A DNA stretch of 64,000 bases, taken from assembly GCA_017306015.1 (NCBI GenBank), contig JAFKJK010000011.1, positions 1 through 64,000 of the forward strand, written 5' to 3'. The position numbers and the translations under genes are program-made. A model generated the notes under the pieces. It searched no databases. It saw only the letters and a program-made list of their open reading frames with translations, and was not told the origin of the DNA. Every line of letters begins with the position of its first letter. Position 1 is the first letter of the stretch. Below, piece after piece: positions 27,648 through 38,979 of the stretch. The DNA is from Propionibacteriaceae bacterium. GTDB lineage: Bacteria; Actinomycetota; Actinomycetes; Propionibacteriales; Propionibacteriaceae.

Positions 27648-27659
27648 TAGGCTGATTCC
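27648..27659 (+). promoter_or_regulatory. lacI leaderless promoter -10
   Basis: TAGGCT followed by 6 nt (GATTCC) and the GTG start fits the leaderless pattern also seen at the antitoxin, larC and the small membrane protein gene at 37 kb. Confidence 0.45.
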
Positions 27660-28648
27660 GTGACGGAGCAGTCGCGCACCCCGGTCACGATCTACGACGT
27701 GGCCAAAGCCGCAGGGGTGGCGCCATCGACGGTGAGCCGCACGTTCGCGCGCCCGGGACGGGTGAACGCCGAGACCGCGGCGCGGATCCGTGAGGTCGCC
27801 GAGGAGCTCGGCTACCGGGCCAATCCGATCGGGCAGGCGCTCGCCACCTCCCAGACCAGGTTGCTGGGACTGATGGTCTCCGACGTGGCCAACCCGTTCT
27901 ACTCCCAGCTGATCCGGGGTGCGCAGCTGGCGGCCACCGAGGCCGGCTACGAGATCCTGCTGGCCGACTGCCGCGAGTCCGGCGCCCGGGAGCGGACGGC
28001 GCTGGAGCGGCTCATCCCGGTCGTGGAGGGCTTCATCATCGGCAGCTCGCGGATGTCCGACTCGGCGCTGCGCAACATCGCCAAGCAGCGTCCGATGGTG
28101 GTGCTGAACCGCGCCCTGCTGGACGTGCCGAGCGTGGTCACCGACAACGCGTCCGGGGTCCAGGCGGCGGTGGACCTGCTGCGCAGTCTCGGTCACGACT
28201 CGGTCGTCTACGTGGCCGGGCCCGAGGCGTCCTGGCCGGACGGGATGCGGTTCCGCGCCCTCCGTGACCTCGGCGCGAAGGCCGGGCTGAACACCCACAA
28301 GGTCGGCCCGTTCCTGCCGACGTTCGACGGCGGCCTCGCCGCGGCCCGGACGATGCTGGAGAGACCGCCGACCGCCGTCCTCGCCTACAACGACCTGATG
28401 GCCATCGGCGTCATGCACGGCTTCCTCCGCGAAGGCATCGCCGTCCCCGAGCAGGTCAGCGTCGTCGGGTTCGACGACATCCTGATCTCGCGGCTGACGA
28501 TCCCCACGCTGACCACCGTCGCGGCACCGATGAAGCAGATGGGCGTGACCGCAGTGAAGAACGTCGTCGCGATCATCAACGGCGCCCGGCACCGCAGCAC
28601 CGAGCCGCTGGTGATGCCCGTCCAGCTGAAGGTGCGCGGCTCGACCGC

Positions 28649-29929
<1,281 letters not shown>

Positions 29930-29959
29930 GCCCCCACCCTGCCCTCGCCCGGTGGACGC

Positions 29960-30048
29960 GGCAACAGCCCGTGGCAAGACCCGGCAACCCGGACGGTGTC
30001 AGGGCTCGACCTCCCCGGGTCGCGCCACCGGACGGCAACTGGCGGCAA
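29960..30048. promoter_or_regulatory. Operator site 5 (five phased GGCAA between larA and uxaC)
   Basis: GGCAA at 29960, 29973 and 29983 (spacing 13 and 10) lies in front of larA; GGCAA at 30034 and 30044 (spacing 10) lies where the uxaC -35 would be, just before TATGCG. The two groups serve divergent promoters in a 158 bp gap. Confidence 0.6.
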
Positions 30049-30087
30049 CGGGTATGCGGCGGACGCACGGCCACCCACGATGGGGGC

Positions 30088-31518
30088 ATGACCACCCTGC
30101 TCACGTCCGGAGACCGGCTCGACCTGAACCCGGATCGGATGCTGCCGGCCGACGCCGGCCTGCGCCCGCTGGCCCGGGAGATCTACGAGTCGGTGCGGCA
30201 ACTCCCGATCGTCTCCCCGCACGGGCACGTCCCGGCGCAGTGGCTGGCGGACGACGAGCCTTTCTCCGACCCGACCTCGCTGCTGATCACGCCCGACCAC
30301 TACGTGAATCGGCTGCTGCACGCCAGCGGAATCGGCCTGGACAAGCTCGGCGTCGCCCAGACCGGTTTCACCCCGGAGCAGTCCCGGGAGGCGTTCCGGC
30401 TGCTGTGCTCGCACTGGCATGTGTTCCGGGGGACGCCGATCCGGTTCTGGCTGGAGTCCGAGCTCACCGACATCTTCGGCCTGGACGTTGCCCCCTCCAC
30501 CGACGCCGCGGACGAGTTGTACGACGCGATCGCCGCGAAGCTCGCCACCCCTCCGTTCCGCCCCCGCGCGCTGTACGACCGGTTCGGCATCGACTTCCTC
30601 GCCACCACCGACGACCCGTGCGACGACCTCGTCCATCACCAACAGCTGGCGGCCGACCCGACCTTCACCGGCCAGGTAGCACCGACGTTCCGTCCCGACC
30701 GCTACCTGGAGCCCGCCCGCACCGACTGGAACGCCCTCGTCGACCGGCTCGGCGCGGTCAGTGGCCTCGACACCGGGACGTACGCCGGCTGGGTCGCCGC
30801 GATGGAGAACCGGCGCGCCTTCTTCAAGGCCAACGGCGCGGTCTCGTCCGACCACTCGCACGCCGACGCCCGCGTCGAACCGCTGGACGCGGCCGAGGCC
30901 GAGCGCCTCTACGCGCTGGCGCGCCGGCGGACGATCACGACCACCGAGGCCGACACGCTGCGCCGGGCGATGATGTTCGAACAGGCCCGGATGGCAGCCG
31001 ACGACGGCCTGGTGCTGACCATGCATCCGGCTGTCTACCGAAACCACCACACGCCGTCGTTCGAGCGCTTCGGCTCGGACATCGGCGCGGACATCCCGAT
31101 GCAGGTGGAGTTCACGAGAGCCGTCCAGCCGATGCTGGCCGCGTTCGGCACGTCGGCCTACTTCCAGGTGGTGTTCTTCACCATCGACGAGACCGCCTAC
31201 TCCCGCGAACTCGCCCCACTGGCCGGCTTCTACCCCAGCGTCTACATCGGGGTGCCGTGGTGGTTCATCGACGCCCCGGACGCGATGGCGCGCTTCCGCG
31301 CGTCCGTCACCGAGACCGCCGGCTTCACCCGGACGTCCGGCTTCATCGACGACACCCGCGCCTACCTGTCGATCCCGGCCCGGCACGACCTGAGCCGCCG
31401 GATCGACTCCGGCCACCTCGCCCGCCTGGTCGGCGAGCACCGGCTCACCCTCGACGAAGCCATCGAGACCGCAGCCGAACTCGTGGTCGGCAACCCGCGG
31501 AGGGCGTTCAAGCTGTGA
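30088..31518 (+). CDS. uxaC: Uronate isomerase (glucuronate isomerase)
   Basis: UxaC converts D-glucuronate to D-fructuronate and D-galacturonate to D-tagaturonate in the cytoplasm. The 476-residue protein is of family length and fits the amidohydrolase-like barrel: LPIVSPHGHVPAQWL (the paired metal-binding His), FGIDFLATTDDPCDDL, HPAVYRNH, GSDIGADIPMQVEF, and YLSIPARHDLSRRIDSGHLARLV. The ATG follows a GGGGGC stretch. It is the first gene of an operon with the fructuronate reductase, overlapping it by 4 bp, and diverges from larA. Confidence 0.95.
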   Translation: MTTLLTSGDRLDLNPDRMLPADAGLRPLAREIYESVRQLPIVSPHGHVPAQWLADDEPFSDPTSLLITPDHYVNRLLHASGIGLDKLGVAQTGFTPEQSREAFRLLCSHWHVFRGTPIRFWLESELTDIFGLDVAPSTDAADELYDAIAAKLATPPFRPRALYDRFGIDFLATTDDPCDDLVHHQQLAADPTFTGQVAPTFRPDRYLEPARTDWNALVDRLGAVSGLDTGTYAGWVAAMENRRAFFKANGAVSSDHSHADARVEPLDAAEAERLYALARRRTITTTEADTLRRAMMFEQARMAADDGLVLTMHPAVYRNHHTPSFERFGSDIGADIPMQVEFTRAVQPMLAAFGTSAYFQVVFFTIDETAYSRELAPLAGFYPSVYIGVPWWFIDAPDAMARFRASVTETAGFTRTSGFIDDTRAYLSIPARHDLSRRIDSGHLARLVGEHRLTLDEAIETAAELVVGNPRRAFKL

Positions 31519-32903
31519 GGAGCACCACTCCCGTCCAGACCCTGTCCCGCGCGGCGCACGGCCGGCCCGCCGCACCCGTGCGCATCGTCCACCTCGGGGT
31601 CGGCAACTTCTTCCGCGCCCACCAGGCCTGGTACACCGAACACGCCCCGGACGCCGACGCGTGGGGCATCGCCGCCTTCACCGGACGCTCCGCGGCGATC
31701 GCCGATGCCCTGCGTCCCCAGGACGGGCTGTACACCCTGATCACCCGCGGGCCCGGCGGGGACTCCTTCGAGGTGATCTCGAGCCTCTCGGCCGTCCACG
31801 CCGCCGATGAGCACGCGGCGCTGCTGGGCTACTTCCGCTCGCCGGAACTGGCGGTGGTGACCCTGACCGTGACCGAGGCGGGCTACCGTCGGGACGCGGA
31901 CGGCGGCCTCGACCTGGCCGACCCGTCCGTGCGCGCCGACCTGGCCGCGCTGCGCGACGATGCCGGCGCGCCGGTGACCACAGCGCCCGGACGGATCGTC
32001 GCCGGCCTGCTGGCCCGCCGCCTGGCCGGTTCGGGTCCGCTGGCGATCGTGTCATGCGACAACCTGTCCGGCAACGGAGCGGTCCTCGCCCGGGTGGTCG
32101 GCGACCTCGCGGCCGGGGTGGACGCGTCCCTGGCCGACTGGATCACCGGCAATGCCTGTTTCGTCACCACGATGGTCGACCGGATCACGCCGGCCACGAC
32201 CGACGAGCACCGGGCGGCCGTGGCCTCCACGCTGGGCGTCGCCGACGCTGCGCCCGTCCCCACCGAGCCGTTCGCCGAATGGGTGATCCAGGGCGAGTTC
32301 CCGGCGGGACGGCCGGCCTGGGACGCGGCCGGCGCCCGGATCGTCGGCGACGTGGAGCCGTTCGAACGCCGCAAGCTCACCCTGCTGAACGGATCGCACT
32401 CGCTGCTGGCCTACGCCGGCAGCATCCTGGGCCACGAGACAGTGGCGGACGCGGTCGCCGACGCGCGCTGCCTGGCCTGGGTGAACCAGTGGTGGGACGA
32501 GGCCTGTCCGCAGCTTCCCTTGCCACAGGTCGAATTGGCGGCCTACCGGCGGGCGCTGGTGGAACGCTTCCGCAACCCGAACATCCGGCACGCGCTGGCC
32601 CAGATCGCCGCGGACGGCTCGCTCAAGCTGCCCGTCCGGGTCGTGCCGACGATCCGCGCGGAGCTGGCTGCGGGCCGCGTCCCTGAGGGGGCCTGCCGGG
32701 CGATCGCCGCCTGGGTGCTGCATCTGCGGGGTGTCGGCGCCCGCGTGCTGGACGCCAACGCGTCCGTCGTGGAGGCGCTCGCGGCCGGAACGCTGGACGA
32801 CACCGTCGCCGGCGTCCTCGGCTACCTCGGGCTCGCCGGTGAGCCGCTCGTCACCGCCACCGTCCGCCGACTGGCCGGAGAACTGTCCTCGATGGTCGTC
32901 TGA
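31515..32903 (+). CDS. uxuB: Fructuronate/tagaturonate reductase (mannitol dehydrogenase family)
   Basis: This NAD-dependent long-chain polyol dehydrogenase has 462 residues. It has the Rossmann start VRIVHLGVGNFFRAHQAWYT, FVTTMVDRITP, and the catalytic motif RRKLTLLNGSHSLLAYAG with its conserved Lys, Asn and His. Next to uxaC the expected reaction is D-fructuronate to D-mannonate, although a UxaB-like tagaturonate reductase or mannitol dehydrogenase cannot be excluded by sequence. The GTG start overlaps the uxaC stop (GTGA), so the two are coupled. No mannonate dehydratase (uxuA) follows, which is the usual arrangement elsewhere. Confidence 0.87.
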   Translation: MRSTTPVQTLSRAAHGRPAAPVRIVHLGVGNFFRAHQAWYTEHAPDADAWGIAAFTGRSAAIADALRPQDGLYTLITRGPGGDSFEVISSLSAVHAADEHAALLGYFRSPELAVVTLTVTEAGYRRDADGGLDLADPSVRADLAALRDDAGAPVTTAPGRIVAGLLARRLAGSGPLAIVSCDNLSGNGAVLARVVGDLAAGVDASLADWITGNACFVTTMVDRITPATTDEHRAAVASTLGVADAAPVPTEPFAEWVIQGEFPAGRPAWDAAGARIVGDVEPFERRKLTLLNGSHSLLAYAGSILGHETVADAVADARCLAWVNQWWDEACPQLPLPQVELAAYRRALVERFRNPNIRHALAQIAADGSLKLPVRVVPTIRAELAAGRVPEGACRAIAAWVLHLRGVGARVLDANASVVEALAAGTLDDTVAGVLGYLGLAGEPLVTATVRRLAGELSSMVV

Positions 32904-32925
32904 GTCGTCCGCGGGCCTGCCACAA

Positions 32926-32951
32926 TGGCAACCAGTGCAACGGCATTGCCA
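32926..32951. promoter_or_regulatory. Operator site 6 (TGGCAAC ... TTGCCA)
   Basis: TGGCAAC at 32926, a degenerate TGCAAC at 32936 and inverted TTGCCA at 32946 lie 17-42 bp upstream of the second lacI gene. The position suggests autoregulation by the LacI protein downstream. Confidence 0.55.
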
Positions 32952-32967
32952 GCGAGCAGGGGGACGC

Positions 32968-33948
32968 ATGAGTCAGCCGGTGACGATGCGCGACATCGCC
33001 GAACGTGCCGGTGTCGCGGTCTCGACCGTCTCCCGCGCGCTCGCGAACCCTGACCGCATCAGTCCGACCACCCGGCAGGCCGTGCTCACCGCGGCCCGGG
33101 AGCTGGGGTACCGGCCGTCCTCCCGGCCGGCGGCCGCGCGGGGGTCGGTCGCCCTGGTGATTCCCGACATCACCAACCCGTTCTACTTCGAGATCATCCG
33201 CGGATCCCAGGAACGGCTTCGCGACACCGGCTACACCCAGCTGCTGATCGATGCCGAGGAGTCGCCGCACGCCGAGCTGGCAGCGCTGGAGTCGATCATC
33301 GGCTCGTCGGCCGGAGCGGTGCTCGCAGCCACCCGGCTCACCGACGAGCAGGTCCTGGACGTCGCCGGGCGACTGCCTCTGGTCACCGTGAACCGGCGGG
33401 TGGACGGCGTCCCGTCCGTCCTCGCAGACACGCCGTCCGCCTTCGGCCAGGCGATCGACCACCTCGTCTCGTACGGGCACCGCCGGGTCTGCTACGTGTC
33501 CGGGCCGGAGGGGTCGGCGACGAACCGGCGTCGCTGGGCCGCGGTCCAGGCCGCGGCGGAGCGGACGGGCGTCGAGGCCGTCCGGATCGGCCCGTTCACC
33601 CCGAAGCCCGACTCGGGCGCCGCGGCCGCGGACGCGCTGCTGGCGTCCGGTGCGACGGCGGGGCTGGCGTTCAACGACATCCTCGCGATCGGCATGCTCC
33701 GCCGGCTCGCCGCGCGAGGCGTCTCCGTCCCCCGTGACCTCAGCCTCGTGGGCTGCGACGACATCTTCGGCGCCGACTTCTGTTCGCCCCCGCTGACGAC
33801 CATCACGGCGCCGACCCGCCAGGTCGGTGGCGAGGCAACGGCGATGCTGCTCGCGCTGGCGGCCGGAGTCGAGCCGCGGCTGGGCTGGACGCTCGAGCTG
33901 CCCGTCCACCTCACCATCCGGGAGTCGACCGGGCCTGCGCCGTCCTAG
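32968..33948 (+). CDS. LacI-family transcriptional regulator
   Basis: This 326-residue regulator has the HTH and hinge (TMRDIAERAGVAVSTVSRALA, then ARELGYRPSSRPAAARGS) and a ligand-binding domain (FYFEIIRGSQERLRDTGY, LSLVGCDDIFGADFCSPPLTTITAP). It shares organisation but limited identity with the LacI protein at 27.7 kb. It follows uxaC-uxuB in the same direction with its own operator, so it is the best candidate for the regulator binding the TTGCC/GGCAA sites. The effector is probably a hexuronate-derived sugar acid (inference). Confidence 0.92.
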   Translation: MSQPVTMRDIAERAGVAVSTVSRALANPDRISPTTRQAVLTAARELGYRPSSRPAAARGSVALVIPDITNPFYFEIIRGSQERLRDTGYTQLLIDAEESPHAELAALESIIGSSAGAVLAATRLTDEQVLDVAGRLPLVTVNRRVDGVPSVLADTPSAFGQAIDHLVSYGHRRVCYVSGPEGSATNRRRWAAVQAAAERTGVEAVRIGPFTPKPDSGAAAADALLASGATAGLAFNDILAIGMLRRLAARGVSVPRDLSLVGCDDIFGADFCSPPLTTITAPTRQVGGEATAMLLALAAGVEPRLGWTLELPVHLTIRESTGPAPS

Positions 33949-33976
33949 CGAGCGGTCGATGGGCGTCCCGGTCGGC

Positions 33977-35704
33977 TCAGAGCCGGGCCTGCCACTTCTC
34001 CGTCCACACGGTGTCGTTGTAGGTGCCCTTGAAGTCGGACTCACCGGTGATCTTGGCGACGGCCTGCCGGATCGCCTCCGGGTTGTCGTGGTAGGCGTTG
34101 ACGTAGGCCTTCACCATGGTGGCGTCGTGAAGGTGGGTGGTGTAGTTCAGGGAGACCATCACCGTCGGAACCTCGTGGACGTACCACGGGCAGTCACTGC
34201 TCATCGGCGTCTTCCAGCGGATCCGGTAGTTGTTCTCGCCCGCGTAGCCGACGATGTTCGCGACGATGACCGCGGCGTCCACCTGGTCGCGGTAGGCGAG
34301 GGTGGCTCCCTTCACCCGGGACGCCCCGTCATTCACGGTCACCTCGAAGCCGCGGCTCTCGAGCTCGGCCTTGACGTCGTCCAGCGCCCGCGCGCTCGAC
34401 TCGTAGAAGCCGCCGCCCTCGGTGTCCAGGTAGTACAGCCGGACCCGGCGGTGGGTCTCGGGACGCAACGGCAGCTGGTCGAGCGTGTTCTTCACCAGGG
34501 TGATGGACGCGTCCGCTGCCTCCGCGCGCCAGCGCAGGTGCTCCTCGCAGCCGATCACGGCGAGCTCGTCGGCCGTGCGCAGCAGGGTGCCGTCGGCCTG
34601 CTTGCGGGGCAGGCCGAGCTTGGCCTTCAGCCCGAGGATGCGACGGACGGCATCGTCCAGCCGCTCGCCGGTGATGACGCCGGTGCGGACGCCGTCCAGC
34701 ATGAACCCGTAGTCCTCGTCGATATCGTGGAAGAACAGGAACATGTCACAGCCGGACGCGATCGCGCGCGGGACGTAGTCCTGGCGGCGCATCGCCGAGG
34801 TCATGCCGAGCATGTGGCTGGCGTCGGTGATCACCAGACCGTTGAAGCCGAGCTGGGTCTTCAGCAGGCCCTGAATGAGCTCGGCGGCAAGCGTGGCCGG
34901 CATGACGTCCCGGTCCTCCAGGGAAGGGTCGAGCTTCTTGGAGTACTCCGGTAGCGCGATGTGGCCGGCCATGATCATCTCCACGCCGGCATCAATGTGG
35001 TGACGGTAGACCCGCCCGAACGAATCGTCCCAGTCGGCGGGACTGAGTTCGTTCACTCCGAGAACGAGGTGCTGGTCGCGCTCCTCCGTGCCGTCCCCGG
35101 GGAAGTGCTTGACACAGACCGCGAGGTCCTCGCCGGCCGCGCGCAGGCCGCGGGCCTTCGCGTCAGTGGAACGGATCACGTCGTCGGCGGTGGTGCCGTG
35201 GCAGCGGCTGTTGACGATGGTGTTGCGCCAGTTGGCGTAGATGTCGACAACGGGGGCGAAGTTGACGTTGACGCCGAGCGCGCCGGCCTCGCGAGCCGAG
35301 ACCAGGCCGGTGCGGAAGGGCACATCCTCGCTGCGGGCGGCGTCGCACTGGGCTCCGGTGGCGATGTAGGTGCCGTCGGTACAGGCGCCGTTGCCGCCGG
35401 AGTCACAGTTCGCGGCCACCAGCAGCGGGATCCTGGACGAGGCCTGCAGTGAGTTGATCAAGCCCTGTACCTGCGCTGCGGTGCCGCCGTGGTAGCGGGC
35501 GCCCCCGATGTGGTACTTCGTCAGGATCTCCGTGTTCGAAAGCTCGGTGCCGCTGAAGACGTCGGCGCCGAAGTGGAAAAGGTGGACGAACAGCTGGCCG
35601 ACCTTCTCCTCGACGGTCATCCCGGCGAGGATCTCTTCGACCCAGCCGAGCTGGCCCTCATCGAGCTGGTACGGCACTGCGTTCAGGTCGACGGTCGTGG
35701 GCAT
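33977..35704 (-). CDS. Glycoside hydrolase family 3 protein
   Basis: This 575-residue protein has a GH3 N-terminal barrel with the substrate-binding motif VKHFPGDGTEERDQH and the nucleophile region LVITDASHMLGMTSA (Asp in TDA), as in beta-N-acetylhexosaminidases and NagZ-like enzymes. There the usual His-Asp general acid is HGxxxxDSH; here the order reads DGTEERDQH. No signal peptide is seen, so it would act in the cytoplasm on imported oligosaccharides. The start has GAGGAG 7 bp upstream. It follows the HAD gene on the minus strand (49 bp gap), probably in one operon. A beta-glucosidase or phosphorylase activity is also possible. Confidence 0.85.
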   Translation of the reverse strand: MPTTVDLNAVPYQLDEGQLGWVEEILAGMTVEEKVGQLFVHLFHFGADVFSGTELSNTEILTKYHIGGARYHGGTAAQVQGLINSLQASSRIPLLVAANCDSGGNGACTDGTYIATGAQCDAARSEDVPFRTGLVSAREAGALGVNVNFAPVVDIYANWRNTIVNSRCHGTTADDVIRSTDAKARGLRAAGEDLAVCVKHFPGDGTEERDQHLVLGVNELSPADWDDSFGRVYRHHIDAGVEMIMAGHIALPEYSKKLDPSLEDRDVMPATLAAELIQGLLKTQLGFNGLVITDASHMLGMTSAMRRQDYVPRAIASGCDMFLFFHDIDEDYGFMLDGVRTGVITGERLDDAVRRILGLKAKLGLPRKQADGTLLRTADELAVIGCEEHLRWRAEAADASITLVKNTLDQLPLRPETHRRVRLYYLDTEGGGFYESSARALDDVKAELESRGFEVTVNDGASRVKGATLAYRDQVDAAVIVANIVGYAGENNYRIRWKTPMSSDCPWYVHEVPTVMVSLNYTTHLHDATMVKAYVNAYHDNPEAIRQAVAKITGESDFKGTYNDTVWTEKWQARL

Positions 35705-35753
35705 TTCGATACTCCTCTTCGAGCTGATTCTTCTCTGTTCCGGGGTGGTTGGC

Positions 35754-36677
35754 TCAGCGTTGCCACGGTGGCGTGGACGGCAGCAGCGCGTCGAACTCGT
35801 CGACCAGCGCTCGCTGATAGGCACCGGCGTAGGTTCCGGCGAGGAAACGGTCGAGTGCCTCGTCGTGGAAGCGGCGCCACGAGGCGGCCTCACCGCCGGG
35901 GTTGACCGGGTAGAACAGGACGCCGGCCGCCGTCGCGGTGTCGCGGTCTGCCGGCGCGTCCCCGACGAGCAGGACGTGGTCGGACGGGTAGCGTCCGACC
36001 GCCGCCTGCTGGAGGTGCTGGAGCTTGGTGCCGTCCTCCTGGCCCGCGATCACGTCCATGTGGTCGGCGAGCCGGTGCTCCGACCACTCGCGGCTGAGCG
36101 CAGCCAGGGGGGTCGCGGAGACCACCATCAGGTCGGCTGCGGTGGACGCGCGGGCAAGGCTCTCGCGCACCCACGGGAACGGGGGGACGCCATGCACCAT
36201 GGCGGCGATGTCGGCGTCCACGCCGTCGGTCCAGGCCACGGCACCGTCGAGTTCGGGGTCGGGATGGGCGAGGGCGTAGGCGTGCATGCCGGTCCCGCTG
36301 AGCGGGTAGCCGGAGGCGATGAACTCGCGGATCCGGTCGCCGGACGGGATGCTCAGCCCGCGCTCGGCGACCTCTGGACGCTCGCGCAGCAGGTCGAACA
36401 CCTGAACGAGCGCCAGCCACCGGTTGAGCCCGCGTCCGGTGGAGTAGAGGTTCACGAATTCGGCGGTCTGGCGCACCAGCGACGAGATCGGCTGCAGTTG
36501 CCAGTGCTTGATGGTGTTGGGGATGAAGCACTCCTTGTGCTTGATCTCCATCGCGTCGAAGGCGCAGCCGTCGGAGTCGACGCCGACGAAGAAGTCGTAG
36601 CTGCGCTCGAACCCGCCGAGGACGCGTCCAGGGTTGGCAGGACGGTTCGCGGACGGTGCGGCCTCGGCGACGCTCAT
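35754..36677 (-). CDS. HAD-superfamily hydrolase
   Basis: This 307-residue protein has HAD motif I FFVGVDSDGCAFD (nucleophile Asp in DSDG), motif II MVVSATP, and motif IV LLVGDAPADRDTA, with a large helical cap between motifs I and II. HAD enzymes of this type dephosphorylate sugar phosphates or similar small molecules; the substrate is unknown. It starts with AAGGAG upstream and precedes the GH3 gene. Upstream lies the most symmetric operator of the set (36723-36755), so it is likely part of the same regulon. Confidence 0.75.
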   Translation of the reverse strand: MSVAEAAPSANRPANPGRVLGGFERSYDFFVGVDSDGCAFDAMEIKHKECFIPNTIKHWQLQPISSLVRQTAEFVNLYSTGRGLNRWLALVQVFDLLRERPEVAERGLSIPSGDRIREFIASGYPLSGTGMHAYALAHPDPELDGAVAWTDGVDADIAAMVHGVPPFPWVRESLARASTAADLMVVSATPLAALSREWSEHRLADHMDVIAGQEDGTKLQHLQQAAVGRYPSDHVLLVGDAPADRDTATAAGVLFYPVNPGGEAASWRRFHDEALDRFLAGTYAGAYQRALVDEFDALLPSTPPWQR

Positions 36678-36722
36678 CTCGGCTACTCCTTCGTGGTGGT
36701 ACCCGTAGTAGAGCCGGAGCCT

Positions 36723-36755
36723 GGCAAGCTCGGCAAGCTGTTGCCAGCCGTTGCC
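36723..36755. promoter_or_regulatory. Operator site 7 (symmetric GGCAA/TTGCC array)
   Basis: GGCAA at 36723 and 36732 faces TTGCC at 36741 and 36751; the centre is the palindrome GGCAA-GCTG-TTGCC. It lies 46 bp upstream of the HAD-GH3 operon, in a 355 bp gap (36678-37032) with no other feature besides the promoter at its right end. Confidence 0.65.
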
Positions 36756-37020
36756 GCGTTGGGTGCTCGCCTTCTGGCGACGCGTTCTCACGCACCGATT
36801 CGGTCGCGGCGAAGGTCGTCCTGCGCACCCTCTGCCCGGCGGCCTCTCAACCGAACGGGGACGATCCGCCAGCCGGGCGGCCGCCGGCGTGCCGGGTAGG
36901 GACGCGAGCGGTGGCCACCCCGGCTTTCCGGTCCCTATTCCGGGCGACAAGGCAGCCCGCATTTTCAGGTAGCAGGTGTCCGGGCCGACACAATTACGCG
37001 AGCTCCCCGGGTGCCGCCCG

Positions 37021-37032
37021 TATATTGTCCGC
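37021..37032 (+). promoter_or_regulatory. Leaderless promoter of the small membrane protein gene
   Basis: TATATT at 37021-37026 followed by GTCCGC and the GTG start codon fits the leaderless pattern and is the best -10 of the group. Confidence 0.55.
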
Positions 37033-37314
37033 GTGAGCAGTTCTCCTGCGGCCCGCGGCACCCGGGCCGAGCGTGGCGTTGCGCGCGCGGACGGGACCGC
37101 GCGCCGCGCCATCCCCGAGGCCGACGCCGCCGCCACGGCGTCCGACGCTACCGTCGGTGGATCTGGTAGTCAGACAGTCGTTCAGGACCGGCCGCGAGCG
37201 ACGCTGCACGAGCCGGAGCGGCAGCTCCTGACCAGCCTGGCGCTCACGGTCGCGGTGGTCGTCTTCATCACCGTCATCCTGCCGGTGTTGATCTCGCTGG
37301 TGCGCAACTTCTGA
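37033..37314 (+). CDS. Small single-pass membrane protein
   Basis: This 93-residue protein has a disordered Ala/Arg/Ser-rich N-terminus (residues 1-58) and one C-terminal membrane helix (LTSLALTVAVVVFITVILPVLISLV). The GTG start fits the leaderless TATATT promoter; longer in-frame starts have no signal. No family is recognised. It sits at the boundary between the catabolic block and the origin core, convergent with DUF721. Confidence 0.6.
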   Translation: MSSSPAARGTRAERGVARADGTARRAIPEADAAATASDATVGGSGSQTVVQDRPRATLHEPERQLLTSLALTVAVVVFITVILPVLISLVRNF

Positions 37315-37381
37315 TTTCCTAATTCCGAGCGGCTGTGAATTGGTCACCAACCGCGGATTTCTGAAAAAGGCTGGTCGTTAC

Positions 37382-37843
37382 TCAGCCGTAGGTGTCGCGC
37401 GGCCCACGCCCGGGGACGGATCGGCGTCCCTTCTTCCAGCTCGGCGCCTCGGGCCCGACGACCAGGACGCGGGTCACCGTCCCCTGGCCCAACTGCTCGT
37501 TCAGGACGGCGACCAGTTGCGGAGCGATCGAGCGCAGGGACGCAGCCCACGTCGACGACTCCGCCCGGATCGTCAACACCCGGTCGGTGTACGACTCCGG
37601 CTCGCAGTGCTCGGCGTTGACCGGCCCGACCAGCGCGGGCCAGCGGCCGAGCAGTTGGTGCACGTTCAACTCCCGCGTCCAGCCCTGGTCGTCGGCGACG
37701 CTGGCCAGCAGCTCGCCGACCGGGGTCGGTCCGTCGGTCGACCGCCGGTCAGCGGCCGGTCGCTGCCGCCGGGGCGTGGCACCGCGGGCCGCGCGGGCCA
37801 CCTGCCGGGCGACGTCCATCCCCTGGGGATCGTGCTCTGCCAT
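37382..37843 (-). CDS. DUF721 (DciA-like) protein
   Basis: This 153-residue protein has a C-terminal DUF721 domain (GWTRELNVHQLLGRWPALVGPVNAEH, then DRVLTIRAESSTWAASLRSIAPQLVAVLNEQL). Actinobacterial members are encoded between recF and gyrB; DUF721 includes DciA, the helicase loader/operator used where DnaC is absent, so a role in DnaB loading is likely. Its start overlaps the recF stop by 1 bp. gyrB should follow but is displaced by 29 kb. Confidence 0.85.
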   Translation of the reverse strand: MAEHDPQGMDVARQVARAARGATPRRQRPAADRRSTDGPTPVGELLASVADDQGWTRELNVHQLLGRWPALVGPVNAEHCEPESYTDRVLTIRAESSTWAASLRSIAPQLVAVLNEQLGQGTVTRVLVVGPEAPSWKKGRRSVPGRGPRDTYG

Positions 37844-38979
37844 CACGCCACCGCGGCGATCGAGGCCGACTGGACGGCGAACCGGCGTCCGCTCAGGCCG
37901 GACGGGATGTCGGCCGGCACCGCGGCGGTGATCAACACCTGCTCGGCGGTGATCGCGGTGGCGGCGAGGCGTTCGCGGCGGCTCTCGTCCAGCTCGGCGA
38001 AGACGTCGTCGAGGATCAGGACGGGTTCGACCCCGTCCGCCCGGTGCAACTCGAAGGCCGCCAGTCGCAGCGCGAGCGCGAACGACCACGACTCCCCATG
38101 CGACGCGTAGCCCTTGGCGGGCAGCGCGCCGAGGGTGAGGACGAGCTCGTCCCGGTGCGGGCCCACCAGGCACTGGCCGCGGGCGATCTCCTCGCCCCTC
38201 CGCTCCGCCATCCGTCCGACCAGGGCGGACGCGATCTCGGCGGGGGTCTGCTGCGACTCGGCCGGAGCGGTGGCCCGGTACTCGACGCCGGCGACGTCGT
38301 TCGTGGGCGCGATGTCGGCGTACGCGCGGGTCAGGAACGGACGCAGCTCCTCGAGGGTCACCAGCCGGGCGGAGACGATCTCGCCGCCGAGGGCCGCGAG
38401 CTGGCCGTCCCAGACGTCGAGGGTGGCGGCCACATCCGGGCTGACTGCGCGCGGGCCGCGGCCGGCCAGTGACTTCAGCAGGGTGGAGCGCTGGCGCAGC
38501 ACCCGGTCGTAGTCGGCCCGGACGCCGGCGAGCCGCGGCCAGCGAGCGGTGACGAGTTCGTCGATGAAGCGGCGCCGGTCGGACGGGTCGCCCTTGACCA
38601 GGCTGAGGTCCTCGGGGGAGAACAGGACGACCCGGAGCGCACCGAGCAGGTCGCGGGGACGGCGCAGCGGAGAGCGGTTGAGGCTGGCCTTGTTCGCCCG
38701 TCCCGGCGTGATCTCGATCTCGAGCAGCAGGCTGCGCTCGTCGTCCAGGCCGGCTTGGACCCGGGCCCGCAGGATCGCCCGGTCGGCGCCGGCCCGGACC
38801 AGCGGAGCGTCGCCGGCCACCCGGTGCGATCCGAGCGTGGCCAGGTACTCGACTGCCTCGACGAGGTTGGTCTTGCCCTGCCCGTTGGCCCCGGTGAACA
38901 CGGTCACGCCGGCCTCCAGCGGTACCTCGGCGAGCGGGTAGGAGCGGAAGTCGGCCAAGCTCAGGTGGGTCACGAACAC
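37843..38979 (-). CDS. recF: DNA replication and repair protein RecF
   Basis: RecF is an SMC-like ATPase that loads RecA at gaps with RecO and RecR. The 378-residue protein has Walker [10 protein letters not shown] (residues 30-38), the signature [15 protein letters not shown] and Walker [13 protein letters not shown]. It lies downstream of dnaN on the same strand, separated by 241 bp containing two REP-like palindromes, and overlaps the DUF721 gene start by 1 bp. Confidence 0.96.
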   Translation of the reverse strand: MFVTHLSLADFRSYPLAEVPLEAGVTVFTGANGQGKTNLVEAVEYLATLGSHRVAGDAPLVRAGADRAILRARVQAGLDDERSLLLEIEITPGRANKASLNRSPLRRPRDLLGALRVVLFSPEDLSLVKGDPSDRRRFIDELVTARWPRLAGVRADYDRVLRQRSTLLKSLAGRGPRAVSPDVAATLDVWDGQLAALGGEIVSARLVTLEELRPFLTRAYADIAPTNDVAGVEYRATAPAESQQTPAEIASALVGRMAERRGEEIARGQCLVGPHRDELVLTLGALPAKGYASHGESWSFALALRLAAFELHRADGVEPVLILDDVFAELDESRRERLAATAITAEQVLITAAVPADIPSGLSGRRFAVQSASIAAVA